64,000 bases of DNA from Marinilabilia salmonicolor (GCF_003003035.1 NZ_PVTS01000009.1:1-64000), one strand, 5' to 3'; positions 1 to 9,107 are shown, counted from the first letter of the stretch. A program made the numbers and translations. The notes: a model not told the origin generated them from the letters alone.

Positions 1-9
1 GTTGCTTAA

Positions 10-2427
10 ATGTTGTTAATGTCATCCTCATTTTTTGCCATCAAAGTAACGGCTGGAGACCGGAGGATGCAATATGTAGGAGGCCGATGGCTTACATTAA
101 GTGTTATATCCTTTAGAGCCAATTGTTCAAATAATTGCATCCGAAAATCCAAACGAATCAAGTTCAGGAAATCCTTCAGGAATATTTTCAGGCTTATTAT
201 ACTATCCTTGGTATTATTCATTTCTGTGAAAAGTCCTGGCCAGATTACGACCATAGATTCTGCTCAGAAACTTTTGGATATTCCTGTTATATCAGACAAT
301 ATTACATTGGATGGAATACTTGAAGAGAGGGCATGGGGACTTGCTGCATATGACACAACTTTCTGGCTTCATTATCCTATCGATACCGGACAGGCTTATG
401 CAACAACTGAAGTAAGAATGATGTATGACGAAAGCAACTTGTACATTGGTCTGATATGTCACGAATCGCTCGGTAAACCTATTGTACAGAGCCTTAAGAG
501 AGATGATGATGGCAGTTTTAACAATAGTGATTTCGTTGCTATTGTAATCGATCCTGCAGATAACTCAAAGAATGGCTACTATTTCGGAGTAAATGCTGCA
601 GGAGCCCTGATGGATGGTAACATTTATCAAAATGGAATGTATCCTTCAGTAAATAAATACTGGAATAACGAATGGTCAGCAGAAGTCAGCGCCCGGGGGA
701 ATGATCTGATTTATGAAATTGTTCTCCCATTTAGCACCCTAAAGTATAAAAATGATTGTAATAATTGGGGTGTCAACTTTATACGCAACGATGTGGGCAG
801 AAATGTTACCTATTCATGGACTTCATTCCCTGCAGGCAAGCATAATTATGATTTAGGATATACAGGAAAATTACATTTTAATGAGGGATTGTCTGAAGTC
901 GAGAAAAAGAAAGTTATTCTTATTCCCTCAATCTCCAGCGGGATCAATAACAATACTGAAACAAGTGAGAAAGTGAATTACACTGCCAAGGCTGGTCTGG
1001 ACGCTAAAGTGTCGCTTGGAACCTCACTTAACCTTGATTTATCAATCAACCCTGATTTTTCAAATGTTGCGGTCGACAAGCAATATATCGATTTCTATCG
1101 CTTTGAAAATTACCTGCCTGAGCAAAGAGGATTTTTTCTGGAAAATAGTGATCTGATCACAAGTTTTGGTACTTATGATGATGTTTCGACCTCACCTTCA
1201 GAAAGCAGAGTTAAACCTGTTTATACCCGGAGAATTGGAATAAATGATGATAACATAATTCCTATTCTATATGGTGTGAGACTATCGGGTGAAATAACAG
1301 ATGGTACCCGTATCGGACTTCTCAATACGCATACAGAAAAGAGGGGTGACTATAGTGCACAAAACTATTTAGTAGCAAGTGTTCAGAGAGGGATATTCAA
1401 GCGCTCAGCTATAAAAGGCCTGTTCACCAATAGGAATTCAATAGGAGATTTCGAATATCAGAAGGAGGATTACAACCGCACTGGTGGAATTGAATTTGAC
1501 TTCACGAGTGAGGATGGCAAATGGTCTGGAAGTACAAAATTACATTCCAATTTCACTCAGAGCAATAAAACTGACAATCTTTTTTATGGTCTTGGTTTCA
1601 CTTATTACAATAAAGTATTCAAAACCCAGAACTGGATGGAACATGTCGACAAAAATTATTCGCCCGATATTGGTTTTATTCCTCGCCTTTATCACAAGGA
1701 TTCATTTCTTGATACAACCTATCGTTTTGGATATACGCATTTTACGAACAAGTATGAATTATATCAATTTAAGAATGACGAACATATTATTGTAATGGGA
1801 GAATATATTAATCTCCATACATACTTAAATGAGCAGAACAGATTAAACGAGCTGATTTTTGACTTGGGATATTGGTGTGTTTTCTCGAACAATGTACATA
1901 TTGTTCTACAGGGATCATATAATAGTTTCGATCTACTTATTCCACATGATGTTCTCGGAAATCAAAATCCCGTTAAGTCCGGAACCTACACCAATAAGAA
2001 TCTGTTTTTTCTTTATGAATCTGATAAGCGGAAGAAATTCAAATATAAGTTCCAGGCCGATTATGGAGAATTTTACGATGGTACAAAATTTACTTTCTCA
2101 GGTGGCCCCACCTATTCAGTTCAACCCTTCGCCACAATTACATTAAATTACAATTTAGCTGATATTGAACTTAATCAGGACAATGGTAATGTTACCTATC
2201 ACTTAATTAGTTTTGAACCTGAAGTAAGCTTCTCAACCAAATTATTCTGGTCCAATCTGATTCAGTATAATACGCAAATAAAAAATGTAAACTTTAATAG
2301 TATCCTTCAATGGCGGTTTGCACCAATGAGTGATTTGTATCTGATAGTAAAGGATGATATGACAACTTCAGCAAAGAATAAGAATTTCGAGTTCTCCTTT
2401 AAACTAACATACTGGCTTGGATTATAA
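10..2427 (+). CDS. DUF5916 domain protein with CBM9-like domain and C-terminal barrel-like region
   Basis: Secreted or outer-surface protein of the DUF5916 family, common in Bacteroidota and of unknown function. A hydrophobic signal segment (IFRLIILSLVLFISV) is followed by a carbohydrate-binding family 9-like beta domain containing ITLDGILEERAW and NDSDF-type segments. About 500 residues rich in alternating aromatic and polar strands follow, consistent with an outer-membrane barrel. The reading frame runs some 60 residues upstream of the signal segment into sequence that looks like the antisense of a broken oxidoreductase gene, so the true start is uncertain (ATG at 10 or 67) and may have been altered by rearrangement. 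It ends 9 bp before hgcA on the same strand, so the two may be co-transcribed; a role in mercury chemistry is not implied by the family. Confidence 0.8.
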   Translation: MLLMSSSFFAIKVTAGDRRMQYVGGRWLTLSVISFRANCSNNCIRKSKRIKFRKSFRNIFRLIILSLVLFISVKSPGQITTIDSAQKLLDIPVISDNITLDGILEERAWGLAAYDTTFWLHYPIDTGQAYATTEVRMMYDESNLYIGLICHESLGKPIVQSLKRDDDGSFNNSDFVAIVIDPADNSKNGYYFGVNAAGALMDGNIYQNGMYPSVNKYWNNEWSAEVSARGNDLIYEIVLPFSTLKYKNDCNNWGVNFIRNDVGRNVTYSWTSFPAGKHNYDLGYTGKLHFNEGLSEVEKKKVILIPSISSGINNNTETSEKVNYTAKAGLDAKVSLGTSLNLDLSINPDFSNVAVDKQYIDFYRFENYLPEQRGFFLENSDLITSFGTYDDVSTSPSESRVKPVYTRRIGINDDNIIPILYGVRLSGEITDGTRIGLLNTHTEKRGDYSAQNYLVASVQRGIFKRSAIKGLFTNRNSIGDFEYQKEDYNRTGGIEFDFTSEDGKWSGSTKLHSNFTQSNKTDNLFYGLGFTYYNKVFKTQNWMEHVDKNYSPDIGFIPRLYHKDSFLDTTYRFGYTHFTNKYELYQFKNDEHIIVMGEYINLHTYLNEQNRLNELIFDLGYWCVFSNNVHIVLQGSYNSFDLLIPHDVLGNQNPVKSGTYTNKNLFFLYESDKRKKFKYKFQADYGEFYDGTKFTFSGGPTYSVQPFATITLNYNLADIELNQDNGNVTYHLISFEPEVSFSTKLFWSNLIQYNTQIKNVNFNSILQWRFAPMSDLYLIVKDDMTTSAKNKNFEFSFKLTYWLGL
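96..140 (-). pseudogene. Possible 5' remnant of an Old Yellow Enzyme family gene
   Basis: Read on the minus strand from the ATG at 140, the first 15 residues (MQLFEQLALKDITLN) look like the amino terminus of NADH:flavin oxidoreductases of the Old Yellow Enzyme family, which usually begin LFEPLxIxxLTLKNRIVxxPM. Here the match stops after ITLN and unrelated residues follow until a stop near position 6. The likeliest reading is a start fragment left by a rearrangement upstream of the DUF5916 gene. The match is only about 14 residues and was made from memory, so chance similarity is possible. Confidence 0.3.
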
Positions 2428-2436
2428 AAACCTATA

Positions 2437-3555
2437 ATGATGAAACAGAAAAATAGACAAATGATTATTGGTACTGTCAATACCCCAATTAGAGAAATTC
2501 CTCAAGTAGCAACTAAGTTATACTGGGGTGCAGTAAAAGTGCGTTGGCTAATAGGACGTGACCATTATCTGGTCGCTCCAGGTCTTTATGCAACAGGTAA
2601 ACCTGATGAAAGTTCTGATGTATTTGTTACCGCCAATTATAAATTGTCATTCGATCATTTGCGAAAAAACCTTGATGGCATTGATGCTTGGATATTGGTG
2701 TTAGACACGAAAGGTGTTAATGTTTGGTGCGCAGCCGGGAAAGGCACCTTCGGTACATCTGAACTTGTTCACCGGATAAAAGTGACACGACTGGGTAAGA
2801 TAGTTAATCACAGGAAAATTATTGTACCTCAACTTGGTGCTGTTGGAATAGCAGCCCACCTTGTAAAAAGTTTAACGGCAGTTTGCCCAAAACCCATTCC
2901 CGGTACAATAAAGCAATCTCAGACTAATATTAACCCACGTATTTTGGGAGAAATTGTTGATCATGGATTTCGTGTAATATTCGGTCCGGTTAGGGCAAAA
3001 GATATAAAAGCCTTTATACAAAACAGATACCAGACAACAACCGAAATGCGTACCGTAACCTTCAATTTCTCCGACCGGATAAAATTGTTAACGGTGGATA
3101 TTGTATATGCCAGGTATAAACTTTTTGCAGCTTTTGCAATAATGTTTCTGCTTTCAGCAATTGATCCACAGGGTGTAAACCTGATACAAGCTATTAATAA
3201 TGGCTTAACGGCCATGATTTTAATTACTCTTTCTTATTTTACAGGCATACTCATTACTCCCGTTGTCTTGCCTTATATCCCGGTAAGAATGTTTGCTTTT
3301 AAAGGTTTGATTAGCGGTTTTTTCTTGTCGGGTATCCTATTCTTAACAGGAGATTTAGGGGTTGGATATTTTGGGATTGCAGCCTGGTTCCTTTTGCTCC
3401 CGGCAATTTCATCTTTTATGACCATGAATTTTACAGGTGCCTCCACATTCACTTCTCTTTCGGGAGTTAAAAAAGAGATGAAAATATTTGTACCAATTCA
3501 AATTTTTATGGTCAGCACTGGGCTTATTTTGTATATTATCAATAACTTAACTTAG
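2437..3555 (+). CDS. hgcA: Mercury methylation corrinoid protein HgcA
   Basis: HgcA carries a cobalamin cofactor and transfers a methyl group to inorganic mercury(II), giving methylmercury, at the cytoplasmic membrane. The diagnostic cap-helix motif N(V/I)WCAAGK is present as NVWCAAGK at residues 95-102; Cys98 is the expected lower axial ligand of the corrinoid cobalt. Residues 1 to about 225 form the soluble corrinoid domain. From about residue 228 there are about five hydrophobic segments, with the family-typical NFTGASTFTS near the end. At 372 aa it is of normal length. ATG codons at 2437 and 2440 are both possible starts. hgcB follows after 3 to 6 bp, the normal arrangement. No cobalamin riboswitch or ArsR gene is visible upstream. 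The intact motif and adjacent hgcB make the assignment firm; activity is inferred. Confidence 0.96.
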   Translation: MMKQKNRQMIIGTVNTPIREIPQVATKLYWGAVKVRWLIGRDHYLVAPGLYATGKPDESSDVFVTANYKLSFDHLRKNLDGIDAWILVLDTKGVNVWCAAGKGTFGTSELVHRIKVTRLGKIVNHRKIIVPQLGAVGIAAHLVKSLTAVCPKPIPGTIKQSQTNINPRILGEIVDHGFRVIFGPVRAKDIKAFIQNRYQTTTEMRTVTFNFSDRIKLLTVDIVYARYKLFAAFAIMFLLSAIDPQGVNLIQAINNGLTAMILITLSYFTGILITPVVLPYIPVRMFAFKGLISGFFLSGILFLTGDLGVGYFGIAAWFLLLPAISSFMTMNFTGASTFTSLSGVKKEMKIFVPIQIFMVSTGLILYIINNLT

Positions 3556-3561
3556 AAAGTG

Positions 3562-3852
3562 ATGAAAACGATGGTTTATATAAAAGATGTTGTCACCCTA
3601 AAGCTTAATCAGGACAAATGTAATGGTTGCGGCATGTGTGTTAAAGTCTGCCCACATGCGGTTTTCAATATTGAAATGGGAAAAGCTGAAATTGTTAAAC
3701 AGGATTATTGTATGGAATGTGGGGCATGTGCCTTAAATTGTCGCCAGGCGGCAATAACAGTTCTTTCGGGATTAGGGTGTGGTTGCGCTACTGGCATTAT
3801 TGAAAACTATTTTGCCGGGAATAGAAAAGATTGTGGGTGTTCAAGCTGTTAA
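3562..3852 (+). CDS. hgcB: Mercury methylation ferredoxin HgcB
   Basis: Small 2x[4Fe-4S] ferredoxin thought to reduce the corrinoid of HgcA and possibly to deliver or bind mercury. The first cluster motif is CNGCGMC plus CP (CxxCxxCxxxC) and the second is CMECGAC plus C, the form conserved in HgcB proteins. Beyond the clusters there is a GCGC segment and a cysteine-rich tail ending CGCSSC, matching the family's extra conserved cysteine and C-terminal cysteine pair, here spaced CxxC rather than adjacent. Length is 96 aa from the ATG at 3562; a GTG at 3559 and an ATG at 3571 are alternatives. It lies directly behind hgcA and no terminator is seen downstream. Confidence 0.95.
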   Translation: MKTMVYIKDVVTLKLNQDKCNGCGMCVKVCPHAVFNIEMGKAEIVKQDYCMECGACALNCRQAAITVLSGLGCGCATGIIENYFAGNRKDCGCSSC

Positions 3853-4501
3853 CCTTAGTCAGCACAAAGGACATATTACGCAAAGTAAAAAAATATAATA
3901 AACTGGTACTTCTGAACAACATCTTGTTTTGGTCCTTATTCTACAGAGATATTTGTACAGGTTGAGAAACAGAAGAAATAATCTTTAAATGTGATTTGAA
4001 ACCATTATACTGAGATGTACGTCCCGTTGTCAGAATTATGTTTAAAATGTTTGATGGTAGGCAGTTGCTTAAAGATTCCTGCCCCGGTCAACAATTGTAA
4101 CGGCAGACAATAACAACTCCCGTAATTCCCAATGATTTAATACATGTGTTCGCCAGCGGTAATATGGCGCAACCCCATCTAAAAAAATCATCTATTTGAC
4201 AAACCATGTAACCCAAATATACATTGAAGAAGTTATTAGTGATCTGTTTCAAATAAAGTATTCCTTGTTAAGAATTTATTACAAAAGAAACGGAAATATT
4301 TTTTCAATTGGATTATTACTTGACTGTCTGTTTGTGAGATAATAAAGCAATGATGCGCTAAAATCATTATTGCCAACTTTGAGCCGGACTGATACGGTGC
4401 ACGCCTCAGGAACAGTGGCTTCCATATTTAAACTATAAATGTTATGGCATTAGAGACTCCGGCTGCTTTTATTCATAAGATCTCAAAATACCAACAAGGC
4501 T
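3853..4501. other. Gene-free 649 bp after hgcB
   Basis: AT-rich stretch without a reading frame I can support. No terminator, tRNA or clear promoter was found. On the minus strand around 4020-4075 a short run reads KQLPTIKHFKHNSDNGTYIS before a stop, which looks protein-like and could be a trace of a decayed gene, but I cannot name it. Confidence 0.4.
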
Positions 4502-5317
4502 TTAACTTTGTTCATGCAATATCAACATCGGATGATGCGGATGTCTTACCATTTTTTGGATGATATGGGGATTGAAAATTCGTTGAAAAAAGGAATGGTG
4601 ATGTCTGATTAGTGTCAGCAGGGTTGCATCGTTTTCATCCATGAATTTTAATATGCTTTTGCAAAGATCACCCTCGTTATCGATGAAGTGAAAACTCAGT
4701 TTTATACCGGGAAAGTGAGCTGCAATTTTTTCTTCAGCTTCAATGCGGTTGATGTATTCCTCTTCCAGCACATTCAGAAATAGAAGTTCGCTGTTGTAGG
4801 CTTCAATCAGATGGGTGAGGGGGGCAGCCATTTTGGGAATGTCAACGTCTTTCAGGTCTGTTGCAAATGCAATCTTGTCGGGTGCCTCAAATCTTGCTTC
4901 TTTGGGAACAACCAGCATAGGGAAATGTATATGCTTGATGATTTCAAGAGCAGTACTTCCAAGCAGGAAGTGTTCCAGGGCGATTTCTCCTTTGCAGCCC
5001 AATATAATTATTTCCGGTTCGTAGTCGTTGATCTCTTTCTTTAAGATTTCAGTCATTGCCCCAAATCTGGAGGCCAGTTCTATGCGTGCATTGGGGAATT
5101 TGGCATGAAGCAAAGACAGTTCTTTTCGCAAACCGCGAATGCTTTCTTCAGCCATTTCTTCTTTTACCTGCATGATGTAGGGACTGCCACTGAATTCGAC
5201 GTCAAAGATGTTCAGTAACTCAAAATGTGCCTGTTCTTTTTCAAACATTTTAAGCGCATAGATTGCGGCATTTCTGGCAATCTCTGAAAAATCTGTAAGG
5301 AGTAATACACGTCTCAT
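4502..5317 (-). CDS. Universal stress protein with two tandem UspA domains
   Basis: Cytoplasmic tandem UspA protein of 271 aa. The start is placed at the ATG at 5317 because the sequence then opens with MRRVLLLTDFSEIARNA, the usual first strand of a Usp domain; an upstream ATG at 5365 only adds 16 unrelated residues. Domain 1 (about 1-140) keeps the ATP-binding signature G2xG9xG(S/T) in GCKGEIALEHFLLGST. Domain 2 (about 146-268) lacks that signature, having RHHHSFFQRIFNPH in its place, so it probably does not bind ATP. It stands alone between two gene-free stretches. The family is linked to stress survival and often to low oxygen in Bacteroidota; the exact role is unknown. Confidence 0.9.
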   Translation of the reverse strand: MRRVLLLTDFSEIARNAAIYALKMFEKEQAHFELLNIFDVEFSGSPYIMQVKEEMAEESIRGLRKELSLLHAKFPNARIELASRFGAMTEILKKEINDYEPEIIILGCKGEIALEHFLLGSTALEIIKHIHFPMLVVPKEARFEAPDKIAFATDLKDVDIPKMAAPLTHLIEAYNSELLFLNVLEEEYINRIEAEEKIAAHFPGIKLSFHFIDNEGDLCKSILKFMDENDATLLTLIRHHHSFFQRIFNPHIIQKMVRHPHHPMLILHEQS

Positions 5318-5740
5318 AGGTCTGGTATTTTGAGGGTAAAACAATCTCGTTTCGCGCTTTATCACTCACTGAACAACTCCTACTATCGGTTCAGATGTCA
5401 TAAAATTTACGAAATATATTTTTTAAAAGAAAGTTTGAAAGGAGTAATTTTTAACTTGTTATTTTTTTAATGGAAGAGCATGACAAGGTGTGCCGGAAAT
5501 GATGATGTAATTTTTTATTAGGGGCCGGTAAAAAAAAATTAGATTACTTCTCTACGTTCGTGATGACGGACCTTTTAAGATGAAATAATTGCGAGAAGGG
5601 CGAAGCAACATCAATTAATAACCGGAAACCAATGTTATGAAATATTATTTTTGGGGTAACTCGTCCATTTGATCTTAATAAACAAGTTCTGGCTGGATGA
5701 GGCAATTTTGGACAGTTGTAGTGGAGTGATTACTTGTGTT
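5318..5740. other. Gene-free 423 bp with a degenerate dispersed repeat
   Basis: AT-rich spacer upstream of the Usp gene. At 5541-5569 it holds AGATTACTTC followed by CGTTCGTGATGACGG, a worn copy of the GAGATTGCTTCG...AATGACG element seen better preserved at 46215-46243. Nothing else is recognised. Confidence 0.45.
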
Positions 5741-6100
5741 TTATAGAATTCGTTCCAACACAAATACACCATTTACACCCTGAGTATCTTCTCCCGAGCC
5801 AACAATTTGTCCCATGGCGTTGATGAGCCCTGACCGCTCTTCGGGCTCGTAAGAAGCATTTTCTCCCCCGGAGAGGACGACTACTGATGATTCTGAGAAA
5901 ATAACCTGTGCCCCCTCAACTTTTCCTTTTATTGTGACGCGGATGAACATAGGAGACTCATCCGGAATGACTTCTTTGAATACGATATGTCCGGAAAGTT
6001 GTTTCCCTGATTGAAACAAACGGGCTTCTCCGAAGTCTTCTCCATGATCAAATTCTTCATGGAAACGCCAAAAACCGGTTAAATCGTAAGATTGTTTCAT
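5741..6100 (-). CDS. Conserved-looking small protein of unknown function
   Basis: A 119-residue soluble protein beginning MKQSYDLTGFWRFHEEFDHG, with alternating strands such as ARLFQSGKQLSGHIVF and RVTIKGKVEGAQVIFS that suggest a small beta-sandwich or lipocalin-like fold. There is no signal peptide, metal motif or membrane segment. It lies 24 bp downstream of the NicO/UreH-like membrane gene on the same strand and so is probably the last gene of a Nudix - transporter - unknown operon. I do not recognise the family. Codon use and composition match its neighbours, which supports a real gene. Confidence 0.65.
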   Translation of the reverse strand: MKQSYDLTGFWRFHEEFDHGEDFGEARLFQSGKQLSGHIVFKEVIPDESPMFIRVTIKGKVEGAQVIFSESSVVVLSGGENASYEPEERSGLINAMGQIVGSGEDTQGVNGVFVLERIL

Positions 6101-6124
6101 GGGTGTATTGCTTTTGTGTCTGTT

Positions 6125-6775
6125 TTACAGTCCCAAAAACTGAATGGATAATCCTGATGCAAATATAATGATACCAGCCAACAGGTGGGCTAGAGGTTGA
6201 AGTTTCTGAAATCTGATTTGCGACAGTCCCAGGGATGCGGCCCAAACAGCTATGAGCATGGTTCCTACCGTTACAACTCCAAAAATTGTGGTAACCAATA
6301 TTACAGCCATTGCGCTTTCGTGTGCGGCCGGATACATAAGCAGGGGAATAAGCGGCTCGCACGGCCCCAGGAAAAATATAATGAAAAGCATCCATGGAGT
6401 TGCATTGGATACAGACTTGTGTTCATGGCCATGCCGGGCCTTTCTTTTGTGTTTGAGATAATGTCTCAAACCCCAGATGGCATATAACAAACCAAATGCA
6501 ATTAAACCCCAGGCAGCCAGATTGCCCCTGACTCCTTCGAACCAGGTTAACTTTTGCATCTGAATGCCAATGAGTATCCCTAACACACCTATGATTACGC
6601 TGCTTAAAACGTGCCCTATACCACAAATAGCCGTTAGTCCGAGAGTGCGCGAGAGACCCCAGTCTTTTGCCTTCCCGATTACGATGAATGGGAGATAATG
6701 ATCGGGTCCGAGAAGTGTATGAACAAACCCGATACTTGCAGCACTCCACAGGAGAATGATAAGTTCGCTCGTCAT
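6125..6775 (-). CDS. NicO/UreH-like multi-pass membrane protein, possible metal transporter
   Basis: Integral membrane protein of 216 aa with about six hydrophobic segments. Segment 1 carries GFVHTLLGPDHYLPFIV, the HxxxGPDH type motif seen in NicO/UreH/HupE-like nickel-cobalt transport proteins. A cytoplasmic loop with KHKRKARHGHEHKS is histidine-rich, as in metal efflux proteins. A second motif FFLGPCEPLIPLLMYP resembles the GPCEP repeat of the same superfamily. Its start codon overlaps the stop codon of the Nudix gene by one base (TAATG), so translation is coupled. The substrate cannot be told from sequence; the TauE/SafE label used for related proteins would be an alternative. Confidence 0.65.
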   Translation of the reverse strand: MTSELIILLWSAASIGFVHTLLGPDHYLPFIVIGKAKDWGLSRTLGLTAICGIGHVLSSVIIGVLGILIGIQMQKLTWFEGVRGNLAAWGLIAFGLLYAIWGLRHYLKHKRKARHGHEHKSVSNATPWMLFIIFFLGPCEPLIPLLMYPAAHESAMAVILVTTIFGVVTVGTMLIAVWAASLGLSQIRFQKLQPLAHLLAGIIIFASGLSIQFLGL

Positions 6776-7299
6776 TATTTTTTGTCTGCCAGATAGGTTT
6801 TTAGGATCTTTTTGATAGAATTACTGCTGATTTTGTTAAAATCAATCTCTTTGGGGTCGAAAAAGTGAAAGTCCGCAATGTCGTCGTCCACCTTAATATT
6901 CTCAAAGCTTTTTACTTTGCAGGCAAATCCGAAATCGGTTGTAAAAACGGAATAATCATTATAGACGTATTCATTGGGAAAGCTTCCCAGATAGGACAGG
7001 TCGGTGACCTCAAGATTCAGTTCTTCTTTTAATTCCCGTTTTAGTGCATCTTCCCCATTTTCCATGGGATCAACGAAGCCGCCTGGTAAGTCAAGTGCCC
7101 CGATGGCCGGTTCTACCCCTCTGACTGTGAGTAGTATCTGCCCTTCTTCGTTTTCTATGACAGCGGCCACGGCTGCAGCACTGTTGATAAAGAACTTAAA
7201 CCCGCAACTGTCGCATTTGAATGATTTGGCGGAGTCTGTTTTAAACAATCCTGAGCCACAACTGGGGCAATACTTCAAAACTTTTTCGGGACGTGCCAT
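6775..7299 (-). CDS. Nudix hydrolase with N-terminal zinc ribbon
   Basis: Hydrolase of nucleoside diphosphate derivatives. The Nudix box GX5EX7REUXEEX is present in GGFVDPMENGEDALKRELKEE, lacking only the last glycine (Asn). A zinc ribbon of two CxxC pairs (CPSCG, CDSCG) precedes it within the first 35 residues, as in NADH-pyrophosphatase-like and related NUDIX proteins. The start is set at the ATG at 7299 (MARPEKVLKYCPSCG), because the extra 22 residues from 7365 have no family character. 174 aa. The overlap with the following membrane gene suggests an operon of three. Confidence 0.88.
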   Translation of the reverse strand: MARPEKVLKYCPSCGSGLFKTDSAKSFKCDSCGFKFFINSAAAVAAVIENEEGQILLTVRGVEPAIGALDLPGGFVDPMENGEDALKRELKEELNLEVTDLSYLGSFPNEYVYNDYSVFTTDFGFACKVKSFENIKVDDDIADFHFFDPKEIDFNKISSNSIKKILKTYLADKK

Positions 7300-7449
7300 A
7301 TATAAGATTTGTTGATATTCTATTTTGCTGTTTTGTTGTTGCTTGGCGCTATTGTCAGGCGCCATGTTACTGCGTTTTCGGTTTGCTGTTTAATTGTAAA
7401 CCTAAATACAAATCAACAAACCGACAAGAGAAAAAACAAAAATAAATGG

Positions 7450-9030
7450 TTAAAAACCGTTTAAGTTCATGGTTACTGTAGGTATAAGTAGCAGAAAACC
7501 AGTGATGATCAGGATGGCAATTAAAGGAGCAATCCATCTTGCCCATTTCACATAAGGAATACGTGCCACGCCTAACACCCCAATTAACACCCCTGATGTG
7601 GGGGTGATGAGGTTGGTAAAACCATCGCCAAACTGGAAGGCCATTACCGTAGCCTGCCTGGAAAGACCTATCAGATCACTAAAAGGAGCCATGATGGGTA
7701 TGGTGAGTGCCGCTTTAGCCGATCCACTGGGAATAACAATGTTGATGACAGTCTGAATGACATACATAATTCCAACAGAAGCCACATTGCCCATTTCCTG
7801 CATTCCTCCGGCCATCGCGTGTAAAATGGTGTGCACAATATTACCGTTTTCGAGAATGACAATGATTCCTCCGGCCAATCCTACAATCAGTGCGGCTGAC
7901 ATGATATCTTTGGCACCTTCGAGAAACAGGTGAGTAATTTCATCAGCACTTTTGTTCATTGCTATTCCGGCCAGTATGCCCATGGCAAAGAAGAGGGTGG
8001 CAATTTCCATGATGTACCAGCCAAAACCCATGACACCGACTATCAGGAATAAAATGGTGAACCCCAGAATTACCAACACAAAGGCAGGAGAAGATTTTCG
8101 CAGGGCAAGATATCCTGTTATGGCAAAAAGCGCTGTGAGACCGGGAATAAAAAAGGTGGTTATTCCATCGCCTCCGCCAATTGTCAGGGTGCTCACAGGC
8201 CAATAGATGGAAAACAGAATCAGTGCACCTAAGGTTAGGAAATAGGCAACCCATGAGGCGGTATAGGTTTTATGACCTGTTTCGGCATCAATCTCCGTTA
8301 TCTCATGTCGCCAGTGATGGTCTTCCTCATAAACAGGTGACCGCTTCGGGTCTTTTTTGATGCGTGCTCCATACCATAAAATATAACCAATGCCAATGAG
8401 ATTGATGACGACCCAGGAAAAGAGCCGGTATTCGAAACCACTGAAAAGTGGAAGACCTGCCAGTCCCTGCGCAATCCCGATGGTAAAAGGATTTAGTACT
8501 GCTCCGGCAAAGCCCAGACCGGCTGCCACAAACACCATGGAAACCCCCATGATGCTGTCGTAACCCATGGATATTGCCAGCGGAACCACAATGACCACAA
8601 AGGCGATGGTCTCCTCACTCATGCCAAAAACTGCCCCAAAGATGGAAAACATCAGCATCACCATGACAATGATGAGATTGTTGGCTCCAATGAGTTTGAT
8701 GGCTTTGTATTTATCCATTTTCCGGGTGAATTTCAGAAAGGAGTAAATCCCCATATCTATGGCTTTACTGTCATTGAGAATCCAAAAGGCTCCGCCAATC
8801 ATCAGGATAAATACGATGATGCCTGCCTGTTTCTCGAAACCTTCGAATAGCGCTGAAAATACCTGCCACGTCTGGGGTTGACTCTCCACCTCACGGAAAT
8901 CGACCATAGAGGTGGTGCTGCCATCTTCGGGGGCTACATATTGTCCGCCGGGAACGAACCAGGTGGCCACGGCTGCCATTACTATCAGAGAAAATACAAT
9001 TACGTAGGTATGAGGAACTTTTTTAAACAT
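7450..9030 (-). CDS. YfcC family C4-dicarboxylate/amino-acid carrier
   Basis: A 526-residue inner-membrane carrier of the DcuC/YfcC superfamily. It opens MFKKVPHTYVIVFSLIVM followed by WFVPGGQY, the typical YfcC amino terminus, and has about 12 to 13 hydrophobic segments with family-like stretches such as GMSEETIAFVVIVVPLAISMGYD and IPSGSAKAALTIPIMAPFSDL and, near the end, ITPTSGVLIGVLGVARIPY. Members transport anaerobic C4-dicarboxylates, arginine/ornithine or other small acids; the substrate here is open. A long soluble loop near 230-260 is charged. It is transcribed divergently from the GroES-like gene, with 77 bp between them. Confidence 0.88.
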   Translation of the reverse strand: MFKKVPHTYVIVFSLIVMAAVATWFVPGGQYVAPEDGSTTSMVDFREVESQPQTWQVFSALFEGFEKQAGIIVFILMIGGAFWILNDSKAIDMGIYSFLKFTRKMDKYKAIKLIGANNLIIVMVMLMFSIFGAVFGMSEETIAFVVIVVPLAISMGYDSIMGVSMVFVAAGLGFAGAVLNPFTIGIAQGLAGLPLFSGFEYRLFSWVVINLIGIGYILWYGARIKKDPKRSPVYEEDHHWRHEITEIDAETGHKTYTASWVAYFLTLGALILFSIYWPVSTLTIGGGDGITTFFIPGLTALFAITGYLALRKSSPAFVLVILGFTILFLIVGVMGFGWYIMEIATLFFAMGILAGIAMNKSADEITHLFLEGAKDIMSAALIVGLAGGIIVILENGNIVHTILHAMAGGMQEMGNVASVGIMYVIQTVINIVIPSGSAKAALTIPIMAPFSDLIGLSRQATVMAFQFGDGFTNLITPTSGVLIGVLGVARIPYVKWARWIAPLIAILIITGFLLLIPTVTMNLNGF

Positions 9031-9089
9031 TGGTATTGGTCTTTGTTTTTAGTCAACTCCAAAAATAGCCTTTTACGAACGATTATTTT

Positions 9090-9097
9090 TATATTTG
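9090..9097 (+). promoter_or_regulatory. Bacteroidota -7 box before the GroES-like gene
   Basis: TATATTTG fits TAnnTTTG and lies 10 bp before the ATG at 9108. No good -33 TTG was found at the usual distance, so this is only a candidate. Confidence 0.35.
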
Positions 9098-9107
9098 CCG
9101 GAAAAAA

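Noticed and set aside
6125-7299. Mercury resistance operon near hgcAB
   Set aside because: No MerR, MerA, MerP or MerT features. The membrane protein has NicO/UreH-type motifs, not Mer-type cysteines.
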